From Takakia lepidozioides (Eukaryota > Streptophyta > Takakiopsida > Takakiales > Takakiaceae): 64,000 nucleotides of DNA. This document shows, in pieces, positions 21,430 through 33,569 of this stretch (position 1 is the first letter of the stretch; every line of letters starts with the position of its first letter). Under the pieces are notes generated by a model. It saw nothing but the letters and a program-made list of their open reading frames with translations, made no database searches and was not told the origin of the DNA. The position numbers were made by a program, and so were the translations under genes. The stretch covers positions 43,133,053 to 43,197,052 of the forward strand of contig CM060732.1 of assembly GCA_030704615.1 (NCBI GenBank), in the 5' to 3' direction.

Positions 21430-24400
21430 GGCTTAGTGTTGGGAAACTTGTCCAGGGAGGGAGACAGACTCGCACGATTTCATTCCAATGCAGGTAGTCT
21501 TCCACTGACTGCCACTGCAGATGACGATGGGTTTGCAGTAGTTCATGAGGATGAGCTGGTTACAGTGTTCCCTCTGGAATTTGGTTATCTGCTTGTTCAA
21601 AAAGAGGTGTATGACGAAGACGGGAATTTGGATTATGGGCACTTGCAGAAACCATTGGTTGGCGAGTGTGGGAAGAAGTGAAGAGTTCTTCCAGGCACAT
21701 ATCGGGTCCTAGGAAAAGAGAGAAGACAATCAGCAGGCTCAGTAGTTACCCCTGGCACTGCAGCATCGGTCGTGCAGCAGAAGAACACAGTTCGTGTGAA
21801 ACAAGAGGTGAGCACATCCACTACATTCGTGACTCTTTCAGACTCGTCCTCGGAGGACGTTTATGAGATTCCTCCGCCAGTCCAGACTCCATTCTTGGAT
21901 GATGACGGATTGCAGGAGATAACGAGTGTCATTCCCAAATTGAAAGCCCTCGCAGGGGTGCCTGGATGCAAGAGTGAGCTGCGTTTTGTTGATTGGGAGT
22001 CCCTTCGGGTGAAGAGGGTTCAATATGTGCCAGCAGAGTTTGACGGGGATATTTTGTTTGAGCTCAACCCTCCCACGTCTTCCAGTGGACTAGCTGGGCT
22101 TCTGCAGGCATGGACAAGAAACATGACGGTCACCCTTGGTGCAGGACAAAAACATCGAACATCCACAACGACATTGGACTGAAATTTTGAAGGTCGGTTT
22201 GCGTTGGACATTGCAAGTGCCTGAATACTTCTTGCCCTGGCTTGAGAAACAGCTCTAAACCAAACGAACGTGAGTGGGAAAGGGTCCTCTTGAATCCTTT
22301 CACACCAGGGCTTGCCCCTCCCAAGACCAATACTTTTGTGTGCAGGTTCTGCAAACTTTCCCCGTCCTGTGTTTCTGTGTGCCACACTCGTATGTACCAC
22401 GTGGCACACCACTGCAACACAATGACTCGTGCCTGCATTCATATGGGTACACACGACCATCCTGTGTCGAAGGGAAACCTTCTGCTATAGCGCTTGCAGC
22501 TAGCAAGGCATTCCTGAAAAAAAAACATATTGGGTGAAGGGGATGCGACACAACCAATGTTGGATGCAGATTCGCTTGATATAGTTATGGACCATTTCTC
22601 CGTGTTGAGCTCTCCCAATATTCGAAACTAGGTGAATGCACTCAGAATGGGCACAGGCAGTGCTGGATTCATGGACAACATTATGGATCTCAAACGGAGG
22701 AGTCGATGTGAATTCATTCAAAACAGTATTTTCCCTGGCCAGGGCTCGTCCAAGGTGTATTTGTTCAAGATGACCACAGTGGGCGAAGACAGTGGCGTAA
22801 GCATTGTCCGCCGAATGCAACCTGGAGGAGATTTGGCAAAATGTTGGTTAATGTTTGATCACTGCAAACGGGTGAAGGGTTGGACAACCATGGCATGCCA
22901 TGTGTACGATCCAGCGTACCAGCATGTGCTCTCCATAGCAATTTGTGATATGCAGTCAGAGGACACTGAATCCCAAATGCTCATGTGGAATTCTCTCCTG
23001 GCCTCATGCAGTGCAATGAAATGCAGAACACAAATTTTGCGGGGTTCATGGCTGATAGTGCACAGGCAAATTTCAATGCAGTGTGGCGCGTCTTTGGTTC
23101 GGGGGATCCTAAGGTCCCAATGGAAAATAGGGAGCACACATGCCTCTTCCATTGGAGTCAATATCTGGCACATCATACAAAGCGTTGCATTCGACCTGAC
23201 TCCAGTTGGAGCACAGAAGGCTCTACCTCCAGTACAAAAATACCACGTCAATGGGAGAAGCTGAGAGCACTTACCAAGCAATCCGGGCTTGGTGGTTCTC
23301 CTCTGATGCTGCTACTGGGATCCACCTGAAGGAATTGGAGGACTGGTTGGTTTTCTGGCACTTCAGGTACAGACAGTGGGGAGCTTTCATGACGACGGTA
23401 AGCCTCTTAAATCCTAGGAACACAAATTTCACTTTGCATCGTGCCTGTTCCTTTGGGGTTGTTGGATTGTCACTTGCAGAACCTCTTCCATTTCCTTTCG
23501 TTCCTCACATATGCGTGCAATGCCTCCTGCAGGACATGTCCTTGGAGGACTTGGCCGACATGCCTTCCTGTAATTTGGCGGAGACTGTTCACAATGCCTG
23601 GATGCAGCAGTCTACCAAAGCAGGACGTGACTTATATGTGGCCACTGCAGATGACATGGTGCGGGCACTTACACGACATACCAAATACCGCAATTTTCTG
23701 ATAGAATGGGGAGGAGGCAAGGGCCCTGATACGACTTTGTTGATGCTAAGGGCTACGAGCAGGTCCGGAGACCCATCGAAGATGGCGAGAGCTCTGAACA
23801 AGTGCACTGAAGGCTCCCCTTTGCAATCCAGGGTCCCCCATTTGGAAGGCGAGGAAACATTTGGATCATGCAAAAGGAAATTGAACACTCCTCCAGGGTC
23901 GGATGGAGATTCCCATCGGCCGGACAGGGTCAATTTCTCTGTACCAAAGGTGTCCGGTGCAGACTAAGTCATGTGCCCGCCCCTTCCCAGGTGGGTCTTC
24001 TTCCAGTGGAGCAGGTGCAAATCATGCAAGCACAGCAGCAGGAATCCCATTGGAGGAGGTGGTGTCCTTGGTGCATGAATCTGATTGCATTGACAGTGAG
24101 TGGCATATAAAGAGTGGCTTGCATGGCAATTCGGACCCCTCTTTCAAGAAATGCAAATAAAAAATATGCAAAGGCTCTAGGGGGACTCCAGCTCCAACAT
24201 TCACAGGGTTGTTCCGACCTTATCATAGTGGGGAGTCAAAGGACCACAAGTTCTGGTTCTGCCCAGACGATATGGCACGATGCGTCAAGGGAACAGTTCG
24301 TCCTTCGGTGATAATGAAGCCCCCTCCGCCCGCAATTTGGCCTGTGAAACTTGGGACGTTGCTGTCATCAAACGAGATAAGCATGCTAGAGGAGGGGGGG

Positions 24401-24921
24401 GTTCCGTCTTGCACGGTCCCGGGTGGTGCCCTCATGCACTCTGGGCACAGATGTGCCACATGCTCCGGCAATGCCTCCACCCGGTGCCGACTCCCACCCA
24501 ACAAAAAGAGATGGAAAAACAGTGCGCCGTGGCGCTTCAGGTGCAGATCACGACTGCAAGATGGAATCGGCTAGAATTCTGTAGGCTCGGGTGACTCGTA
24601 TCACCGAAGTGCTGGCCCCGGGGTATGGACGGATTTACACAGTGTTGTCTACTGGCTCAGTTCTTCATGGCAAAGAATCATGTTACCGTGGGGAATTTCC
24701 CTGCGTGCACTTGTTCGGATTTTATAACGATGCGTGAGGGCGCTCTCGGCATGAGAGGGAAGTGGGTCCCCTGCAAGCATCAATATTACATATACCTTAT
24801 AATTATGTGCTATGACGGTAAGATAGACCAATTCATTCACCAGGCCACACTAGACTATGGAGAAGTCATCACTCTTCTGCAGCGAGACACCTGCCGTGGG
24901 GCTCCGCCAGATTCTCAGTGA
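21430..24921 (+). pseudogene. MULE-like DDE/FWFC/SWIM family, full-length but frameshifted (copy 3)
   Basis: All blocks of copy 1 recur in the same order but in changing frames. They are the N-terminal conserved block (21772-22140, with MDKKHDGHPWC in a shifted frame); a Cys/His cluster TFVCRFCK...TRACIHMGTH (22330-22450); the DDE-like core (22632-23397, with CWLMFDHCKR, GFMADSAQANFNAV and CLFHWSQYL); and an intron at the same place as in copy 1 (23398-23532, GT-AG). After the intron come DMPSCNLAETVHNAW, then FWFC (24240-24260), a Cys-rich stretch, PGYGRIY (about 24620) and the SWIM motif CTCSDF...CKHQYYIY (24710-24800), ending at TGA 24921. At least four frame changes and several stops make it non-functional. 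Confidence 0.75.
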
Positions 24922-25299
24922 ACAAAAACGAGCCATGCCCACTCCCCGTGCTGGTTTCCAGCTTATCGTGTGGAGTCTTTACATGTATGACAGACACATA
25001 CATTTTATTCGCGGAACCAGGGCAATTGCACATGCCATTCATTGTAGGCGTCTTTATCTAAATTGAAATAAAGTGTGACGATCATTTTGAGCTCAAATCT
25101 GCCATATGTTCATATTCCTCTTTTTGTGCAAACATTGCAGACATGGTGCATGGTGGCCCCTTTGTTTTGTCCACGGTAATAGGCCCTCTTCCTGCAATCC
25201 TCGCCTATAGGGCCTGCTTCTCCAACACATTTGTGCCGCTCACGCTTCCTTGAAGCGTGAGCTCAGCTCCCAGGCTCACGGGGCTGGGCTCACGCCGTA
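24922..25299. other. Flank of copy 3 with a short hairpin
   Basis: No gene. At 25238-25262 GCTCACGCTTC and GAAGCGTGAGC form an 11-bp perfect stem with a 3-nt loop. G+C-rich inverted pieces of the same motif (GGCTCACGGGGCTGGGCTCACG) follow. It marks the border of the large repeat region. Confidence 0.5.
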
Positions 25300-28200
25300 G
25301 CTACGCTGCGCTGGGATACGTAGAAGATCTTACACTTGGGCTTAGATGACAGTGGACCTTTGGGCTTAGATGACACTGGACACTTGGGCCAACGGCACAG
25401 GCTACCCTAGTCAATATATTAATTAAGACATTTGTTTGTTTTTTTTGTTTTGTTTTGTAGCGTTGAGATGTCCCGAACCGCAAGGCCCCAGCGCCGGTGC
25501 TTGGTACCGTTGGAAAGCCCTCGATGAGGAGGGGTGCACCGGCTTGGTCTCATGATTTTTGGACATGCGGTATGGGAGATACGGAATTCCAAGTACTTTT
25601 GGTCGCTGGAAATTCACAAAAAATAGCGAAAATGGCACAAAGTGGGCATTCTTGGACAATGGTTGGAGCCTCGACGGGAGAGATATCGAGGGAAAGGTCT
25701 CCGGGTCAAATCTGGTCGTAGGCTCTCTGAAAAAAAAAATTAAAAAAATGATTAGATATGGGATTGCACTTGGACTTAGATGACACTGGACACTTGGGCC
25801 TATACATGGGAGATGCACTTGGATACATGAATAGAAGATTGCACTTCGGCTTAGATTTCAATTCTTCACACATGGGCCTTGACATAGGAGACGCTACTTG
25901 AATACATAGGGGATTGCACGTGGACTTAGATTTCAATTCTTCACACATGGGCCAATGGCGCAGGCTACCGTAGGCCTAGATCTCCCAAATAGGAGGGTCT
26001 CTAGATACGTAGGGGATTGCACTTGGACTTAGAGGACACTCGACACTTGGGCCAACGGCACAGGCTACCCTAGTATCAATATATGAGGCCTTGATATGGG
26101 AGATTGCAAAAATAGCAAAGTGGGCTTTGGATTGCATTTGCACTTAGGTGACATTGGAGACTGGAGGTCGCACTTGGGCCTCTACATGGGAGACACACAT
26201 GGATACATAGGAGATTGCACTTGGGCTTAGATTTCAATTCTTCATGACACATGGGCCAATGGCACAGGCTACCCTAGATCTCCCAAGCATTGGGGTCTCT
26301 TGATACATAGGGGAGGACACCACGGCACCAACTGCCCGTTGTCGTTGCTTAAATAAAAGTTGAAATCTAGTTCGGCCTGCATCATGTGCCCCTGATCGGT
26401 AAAGAGGCAGCAGGCACTGAGCACACTCCCGTGAAGGGTTGGCCACCAGCAAGTTCGAGTAAAACCACCACATGTCTGTTTTTGAACGGTCATGCCACAA
26501 TATACACACACATCCATGAATTAATCATTTGTATCTTCGTCCGTTGGAAATTGGAACAATAAATGCATAGGATACATGTCGAGAGCATATTGTCATTCCA
26601 GTAGCACGCTTCATCCAAATCCACGAGCAGTAGGCGGGTACGAGTTTGAAAAATTTGAACAAAAAGTGAAATTTGATTTTTTATTTTTTATTTTTTATTT
26701 TTAAAGTGTAGCCGGAGGTATCTATTAGTGTTGCACGGATAGTTGATAGTTTTTATATCAGCCGGTTACGGATGCCTGACTTTAACCTGATACCTAGAGA
26801 ACTGTTATATATATATCTATGACACTCAACTCCAAAAGCACCCACAACAATGGACAGGTTGATTATCGAGAATCTACTGCAAGACATGAAGATGACTGCA
26901 AAAATCTTGACATGGAAGCACCATACTAAAATTCACCGACGAAAAGTATTTTGATCAGCAGGTAACTGCAGAAGATTGAAAGATGAGGACGTGTGCTAAT
27001 TAGTCATGATATTGATCTTCGCTAGGAGCCCTTGTCGAGGAACGGATCACGGGAGACCGATGCTTGCAACTATTGTCTATCTTCCTACTCACCAAGATGG
27101 CCTTAGATCATAGCTGATATATGGTATCACGATGGGAAGCTACATAGTGTTGAATCCTCGCGAGTGATGTTATGATTGGCAGACCTGCAAACTTGAGTAG
27201 TGTGATTGATGGAGTGTCATCACTATCATGCCTTCTAAATATCCTCGGTTCAACCACTGGGTTATCGGTAGCCATTCTTTTATTGGTGATTTATTGCCAA
27301 ATTGTGACTTTGAACGGCCCTGGCGAATGAGGTTAAGGAAAGTCAATATATGAAGGAAGCCAGTTTGTTTGTTTGTTTGTTTGTTTGTTGTTTTGTTTTG
27401 TTTTGTAACATTGATCAGATGTCCCAAACCGCGAGGCCCCGGCGCCGGTGCTTGGTACCGTTGGAAAGCCCTCGACGAGGAGGCCCGGTGCCTTGGCTTG
27501 GTCTCGTGACTTTTGGACCTGTGGTGTGGGAGATGTGGAATTCCAAGTACTTTTGGTTGCCGGAAATTCGAGAAAAATAGCAAAATGGGCATTCCTAGGA
27601 CAATGGTTGGAGCCTCGACGGGAGAGATATCAAAGGAAAGGTCTCCAGTTCAAATCTGGTCGTAGGCTCTGTGGAAAAAAATATAATGAGATATTTCTAA
27701 AACGAATTTCAAGTACTTTTGGTCGTTGGAGAATGATTGGAGCCTCGACAGGCCGAAGATATCAAAGGAAAGATCTCCGGTTCAAATCTGGTCGTAGGCC
27801 CTGTGGAAAAATAATGATTAGACTTAGATGACTTAGATGACATTGGACACTTGGCACATGCTACCCTAGAGGTCGCATTTGGGCCGCAACATAGGAGACG
27901 CACTTGGATACATAGGAGATTGCACTTGGACTTAGATTTCAATTCTTCACACATGGGCCAACGGCATAGGCTACACTAGAGGTCACACTTGGGCCTCAAC
28001 ATGGAGACGCATTGGTCCTAAATTTTCAATTCTTCACACATGGGTCAAAGGTACAGGCTATCCTAGAGGCTAGGTTGCACTTGGGCCTCAACATAAGAGA
28101 CGCACTGGGATACATAAAAGATCTTACACTTGGACTTACATGACACTTCACACTTGGGCCCACGGCACATGCTACCCTAGAGGTCGCATTTGGGCCTCGA

Positions 28201-29470
28201 CATAGGAGACGCACTTGGATACAAAGAGGATTGCACTTGGACTTAGATGACTTGGAGCCAGTTTGTTTGTTTTGTTTTGTTTTGTTTTGTAGCGTTGTTA
28301 AGATGTCCCAAAACCAGCCCTGGTGCTTGGTGTCGTTGGAAAGCCCTTGATGAGGAGGGGTGCACCGGCTTGGTCTCATAATTTTTGGATCCGCGATGTG
28401 GGAGATATGGAATTTTGAGTACTTTTGGTTGCTGGAAATTCGGGAAAAATAGCACAGTAGGGTTTCTTGGATTGCCCATTCATGTGGGAGATTTGGAATT
28501 TCAAGTATTTTTGGTCGCTGGAAATTTACAAAAAGTAGCAAGGTGGATATCAATATATGAATTAAGACGATTTGTTTGTTTTGTTTTGTTTTGTTTTGTC
28601 ACGTTGAGATGTCCCAAACCGCAGGGCCCGCCCAGCCTGCTTGGTACCGTTGGAAAACCCTCAACGAGGAGGGGTGCACGGGCTTGGTCTCATGATTTTT
28701 GGACGAGCGGTGTGGGAGATGAGAAATTCCAAGTACTTTTGGTCGTTGAAAATTCACAAACAAAGGCAAAAATGGCAAAGTGGGCATTCCTGGGACAATG
28801 GGCCAACGGCATAGGCTACCTAGAAATTCGGGAAAAATAGCAAAGTGGCTTTTCTGGACAATGATTGGAGACTCGACAAGACATATGGCATTTAACATGG
28901 GAGACGAACTTGGATACATAGGAGATTGCACTTGGGCTTAGATGACACCGGACACTTGGGCCTCTACAGAGAGATGCACTTGGATACATGAATAAAAGAT
29001 TGCACTTGGGCTTAAATGGGCCTTGACATAAGAGACGCACTTGCATACATAGGAAATTGCACTTGGTCTTAGGTTTCAATTCTTCACACATAGGCCAAAG
29101 GCGTAGGCTACACTAGAGGTCGCACTTGGGCCTCAACATAGGAGATGCACTGGGATAGATAGGAAATTGTACTTGGTCTTAGATTTCATTTCTTCACACA
29201 CATGGGCCAAAGGCACATGCTACCCTAGAGGTCGCACTTGGGCCTCGACAGAGAGGACGCGCTGGGATACGTAGAAGATCTTACACTTGGGCTTAGATGA
29301 CACTGGACTTGGGCCAACGGCACAGGCTACCCTAGTCAATATATAAATTAAGACATTTGTTTGTTGTTTTGTAGCGTTGAGATGTCCCGAACTGCAAGGC
29401 CCCAACGCCGGTGCTTGGTACCGTTGGAAAACCCTCGACGAGGATGCAAACTGTCCTGAAACTGGTGCGG
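25300..29470. repeat. Left arm of a large inverted arrangement of a dispersed repeat family
   Basis: The arm is made of reshuffled modules read in one orientation. Module A contains TTTTGTAGCGTTGAGATGTC followed by GGTACCGTTGGAAAGCCCTCG; starts are near 25457, 27405, 28290, 28598 and 29372. Module B is AATTCCAAGTACTTTTGGTC with GCTGGAAATTC. Module C is GGTTGGAGCCTCGACGGGAG with GGTTCAAATCTGGTCGTAGG. Module D is many copies of GATACATAGGAGATTGCACTT, TTAGATGACACTGGACACTT and GGGCCAACGGCACAGGCTAC. Order and spacing vary. ORFs here are accidental. A stretch at 26290-27190 is unlike the modules. Confidence 0.85.
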
Positions 29471-30529
29471 ATTTGTCTAATAAAAGCACACATGTGGGAG
29501 GAAATTCAAGTTCTGCCGCATACGACATTGGCAGTGCAGCAATGATATATCCCTCTTCCACCGGCCTCGCTCTCATTTTGCTCTTCACTCTTCTCTTCTG
29601 TGCCCATGTCCTCTCTGCTCTGTGTTCTTGTTGTGTCGTGAGGCCATGTCGTGCCCGAATCACATCTATCGACGTCAGACGGGACTCATTGCCCCGAAAG
29701 CTGACGACGTGTGCGAAACCCCGACAATTGAACATGACTCGGGCGACCACAGAACTGTCTGTTCTGCCAAAGGATAACCACAACTGGCGACGAGGTTGGC
29801 GTTCAATGTTCCTCTTCAGCTGGGGAGTTGGGAGGGACGTGAGAACTTTATCATTTGCGAAATGACTTTATAGCTGAATCTACATGACACTCTTCCACAA
29901 TATTTGGTTATCATATGAACCTTTGTGAATGATCCCTAAATATTTTGAAACATAATTCTCATGTTTCATTGACATCCAACCTTATTCCATTCAACGTTGT
30001 AGTCTCAATTGAAAACTTGCAATACATTGGTTCATGGTACTACTATACTTTAAGCATAGTATGGATGTTTACTTTTCATTTGTATATTATCTTTTTGAAT
30101 CATCTGTTTATGTCATACATCTATCAATTTATTAATAACTTCACTCAATCGATCTTATATTTGTAATATTCTGATGCAAAGTACGTCATTCCACTTACCA
30201 TTCGATGTTACATGAATGGGATTGTGCAACTTCATAAGTTAAATGACTCAATATTCCACGACATTATTAGTAATACCTGAATAAATTTTAATTATGTTAT
30301 ATTAAGTTTGTTCTGGATTTAAGCCAAAAGTCCGGAATTACTTAAAATATGGTTAATAGCATATGGGTGTTGTGACAAGTCATCTCTACATAATGAGAAT
30401 GATAGATTCATGTTTGAGAAAGAGCCCAGTATCCGACATGAGTAACATATACATGCTAAAATGTGACCCTAAGGTATTACAAATTTACTGACTGAGAATT
30501 TGAAGAAGCAGTACTGCATTGGCCAAACC
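29471..30529. other. Repeat border and AT-rich spacer; no gene
   Basis: From 29471 to about 29830 the sequence leaves module A. It looks like the U5 end of a long terminal repeat (a CT-rich stretch around 29570-29640, then AACTGGCGACGAGGTTGG near 29780), but no partner was found. From 29870 to 30530 it is AT-rich without features. Confidence 0.35.
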
Positions 30530-32230
30530 TGATAATTAAGAATTGACTTCAAGCATCGTACTCCACGACACCACATCTCGTTCAGCCATAATATTGAACA
30601 CTCCATTTGCATCCTGGACGCACCCACATTTTGCAAACATGTCCACCACGGTATTGTTCAGAATGACATTTGGTACAATTCCAGCTCTAGCCTCTGAAAA
30701 TATCGTCATATACCTATTTCCCCTTTTCCAGAGTTGCCAGGGCAATGTTCATAATGACATTTAGTACCGGTCCCCCGAGTAAATAAAGTTTCATTGTAAA
30801 TAATAAATTGCATACGCTCGAACGTCACAGATGTCATTTCAACAAAACCGGCCGTGTATTGTGGCACTGTTTGTAACTTCGAATGTTTCAATGTTTCTGA
30901 CAGGGTACTGAGAAAATGATATATTGGCTCCATAAGAGTTAGACAACAAACGTTCCATATCTCATTCAACTGTGCGACACTACCATGAGTGGCATGGATA
31001 AAAAAGTAATAGGTGTACATGCGACCTCCGCACGTTTAAGTAGACCATTCGCTGGACCTAGTATCAAACGTTCGGAGGTCGCATGTGCACCTATTATTTT
31101 CCGATCCATGCCATTCCACGTCCCTGCTATGCATACCCTACAAGCATCGCACCACAACTTGTTCAACCATAGTGTTGAACACTCCATTTGCATCCTCAAC
31201 ATACCCACATTTTGCAAACATGTCCACCAAGGTCTAGTTCAAACTCGATATTTGGTACAATTCCAGCTTTGAAGATGTCGCCATGGACCTCTTTCCCCTT
31301 TTGCAGAGTTGTCATGCCAGTGTTCATAATGACATTTGGTGCAATTCCAGCTTTGATGATATCCCCATGCACCTCTTTGCCCTTGTCCAGGGCTGGATGC
31401 ACCCACATTTTGCATACATGTCCACGGGGGTATTGTTCAGAATGACATTTGGGACAATTCTAGCTCTGAAGATGTCGCCATGGACCTCTTTCTCCATTTC
31501 CAGAGCTGCCATGGCAATGTTCATAATGACATTTGGTACAATTCCAGCTTTGATGATATCCCCATGCACCTCTTTGTCCTTTTCCAGGGTTGCCAGGCTT
31601 GCACAAGCATTGCAAATGTACACAAACATGAATGACATCTGGTGCAATTCCCGCTTTGACCTATGTCATCATGGACATCTCTCCTTTTCCAAGCTTGCAC
31701 CATGGACCATAAGTAATCTGGAGCTTGAAATCCAACCCTCTTAGATGAATCTGGACCCACTCCATCATTGCTCATTCAGCTATCACTGCCTCTGCACAAA
31801 TCATGCATACATCCGTGCCTTACTGCCAATGCAATCATCGAACTCCACGATACCACATCTCGTTGAGCCACATTGTCGATCACTACCTTTGCATCTTCAA
31901 TGCTCGCGCATTCGGCATACATGTCCACTAGGGCAGTGTTCAGAATGACATCTGGTACAATTCCAGCGAACACGAGGTCACCATTGACCTCTTGGCTGCC
32001 AGGCTTGCACATGCATTAACGCAAACAAACGTGATGTGGTTGGGCTTCACCTCCATCCCATGGCCCTGATGTGCATCCTGTGATTATTGCCTTCCATGGT
32101 CGTTCGCCATATGGTCAAACAATACCTTTGCATCCTTGATGTTCCCACATTTGACATATATTTTCAACTATAATAGTGCTCAGAGCAGCATCTAGTACAA
32201 TTCCAGCTTTGGTCTTCATCTTTCCCGCAT
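30530..32230 (-). pseudogene. PLS-class pentatricopeptide repeat (PPR) gene debris
   Basis: Several minus-strand pieces in different frames read like PLS-type PPR repeats: GKEVHGDIIKAGIAPNVIMN, VDMYAKCGCIQ, VDMFAKCGCVQDANGVFNIM and AERDVVSWSTM near 30540-30745, and ALVDMYAECASIEDAKVVID with QRDVVSWSSMIAL at 31776-32012. PLS PPR proteins bind organellar RNA and guide C-to-U editing. Here the repeats are out of frame, out of order and locally duplicated: the GKEVHGDI(I/F)KAGIVPNV unit occurs at least four times between 31190 and 31775. No E or DYW domain was seen. It is a rearranged pseudogene. Confidence 0.75.
30994..31109. repeat. Hairpin: 44-bp imperfect inverted repeat with 28-nt loop
   Basis: Arms 30994-31037 and 31066-31109 pair with about six mismatches in 44 bp, including uninterrupted ACATGCGACCTCCG. 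The loop is 28 nt. It interrupts the PPR debris and has no coding sense. The size fits a foldback element or a small-RNA precursor. Confidence 0.75.
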
Positions 32231-33569
32231 CACTTGCTCACATCTCTCCAAAGCCTCTATTTCGAGCGCTCTCTCTCCCAACATTTGGACGAATTTTGAT
32301 GAAGAATATACTTAATCTTCAACCCTTAGATCCTTTTACATCCGACGATTAAAACAACTTGCCAACCAACGAGAGACTAAACCCTAAGGTCTATGAGCCG
32401 CACAAAGAACTAAAATATATTAAAATATTCCACGTCATGAGCCACGCAGAGCACTTACGGAAATTCCATTTTTCAATAGGGTATGCAATGAATGTGGTTT
32501 TCTAGTCGTTTCTCCAGTGCTTAAAACCACTTGTAATTGCTGCTTTTTATTTTTTTTTCAATTTACATAATTAAATTAAATAGCCGCAATTATTGCAACG
32601 ACTGCGGACTCATTGACGCAACTTCTATCCGCCATTAGAAATGATTCGGAAAAACTACGAATGCTTGTGAAGCATGTGTGGCTTTGGTAGAAAATGGATT
32701 TGAAATAAGTGGGATTGTAAGAGATGTTGAATGAGTGTTAGGCAAATGAATCAAAAACACAGTAGAGACGGGAAGGCGAACAATCTAAAATTGACATAGC
32801 ATGGTAAAGGCTACCCGTATGGAAACCAAATAGACAAACAAAATAGTCGGCTTGATTTGTGAGCTGTTGCTCCCAGGTGTTCCCTTTTATTTGGAGAAAC
32901 AAACAAAAAACCTTTAGATCTGCCTTGACGTCAACCCGGTATTCCCTGCAAATCTTTGACTCCTCCAGAAATTATTTCTTCTTTCGCTCGTCGACTCATC
33001 ATCCATCGTCCGTAATTGTGAGGTACCATTACGAGCCCGCAGTTTTTTAAATCCGATCTACACCTAGAAGTGGGCCTGGCGTTGTATGCTTTTTCCCTTC
33101 AATAATCTTTTAATAAAGTTTCATCCAGGGCCTTTGTCCCCTGTTCTATAAAAGAAAAAGAAAAAAGAAAAAAAGAAAAAAACATAGTGATCAATTGTTT
33201 TTTATCTCCCTCAAAAACTGTTGTTGAGGTAATTATCTTTAAAAAAAGAACATAATGTTACCTCAACAAACTTTATGACACAAAAACTTGAGATTCGACC
33301 ACAAGTTCTTATGCCATGAAAGCACCATCAATACCACAAGAAATATTGTAAACCAAACTGATTACAAAGTATATATGCTAAGTAGTACAATATAGTATAT
33401 ACAAGGAACATTGTTGGCCCTACACCCTCCCTCAATGTACATGTGGATGTGGCGATCCCTTATAGGTACTGAGCGGAATCTGGCCTGTCCGCTTCAGGAT
33501 GGCGACAAGTGGCTCCCTCGTGCGGACCCTCTTGGGAAAGATGGGCCCACCACATGAATTTTTGGTGAA
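32231..33569. other. No recognisable gene
   Basis: AT-rich sequence with A-rich runs (33140-33190). A block at about 32848-32888 (TTGTGAGCTGTTGCTCCCAGGTGTTCCCTT) resembles 39678-39714 and so belongs to a dispersed repeat. No ORF with family resemblance was seen. Confidence 0.5.

Noticed and set aside
25423-29091. Many ORFs of 75-175 codons in the left repeat arm
   Set aside because: They recur with the repeat modules, change frame between copies and exist equally on both strands.
29480-29865. Plus-strand ORF with a hydrophobic stretch (GLALILLFTLLFCAHVLSAL)
   Set aside because: It begins inside a repeat module and spans a CT-rich LTR-like stretch; there is no independent support for a membrane protein.
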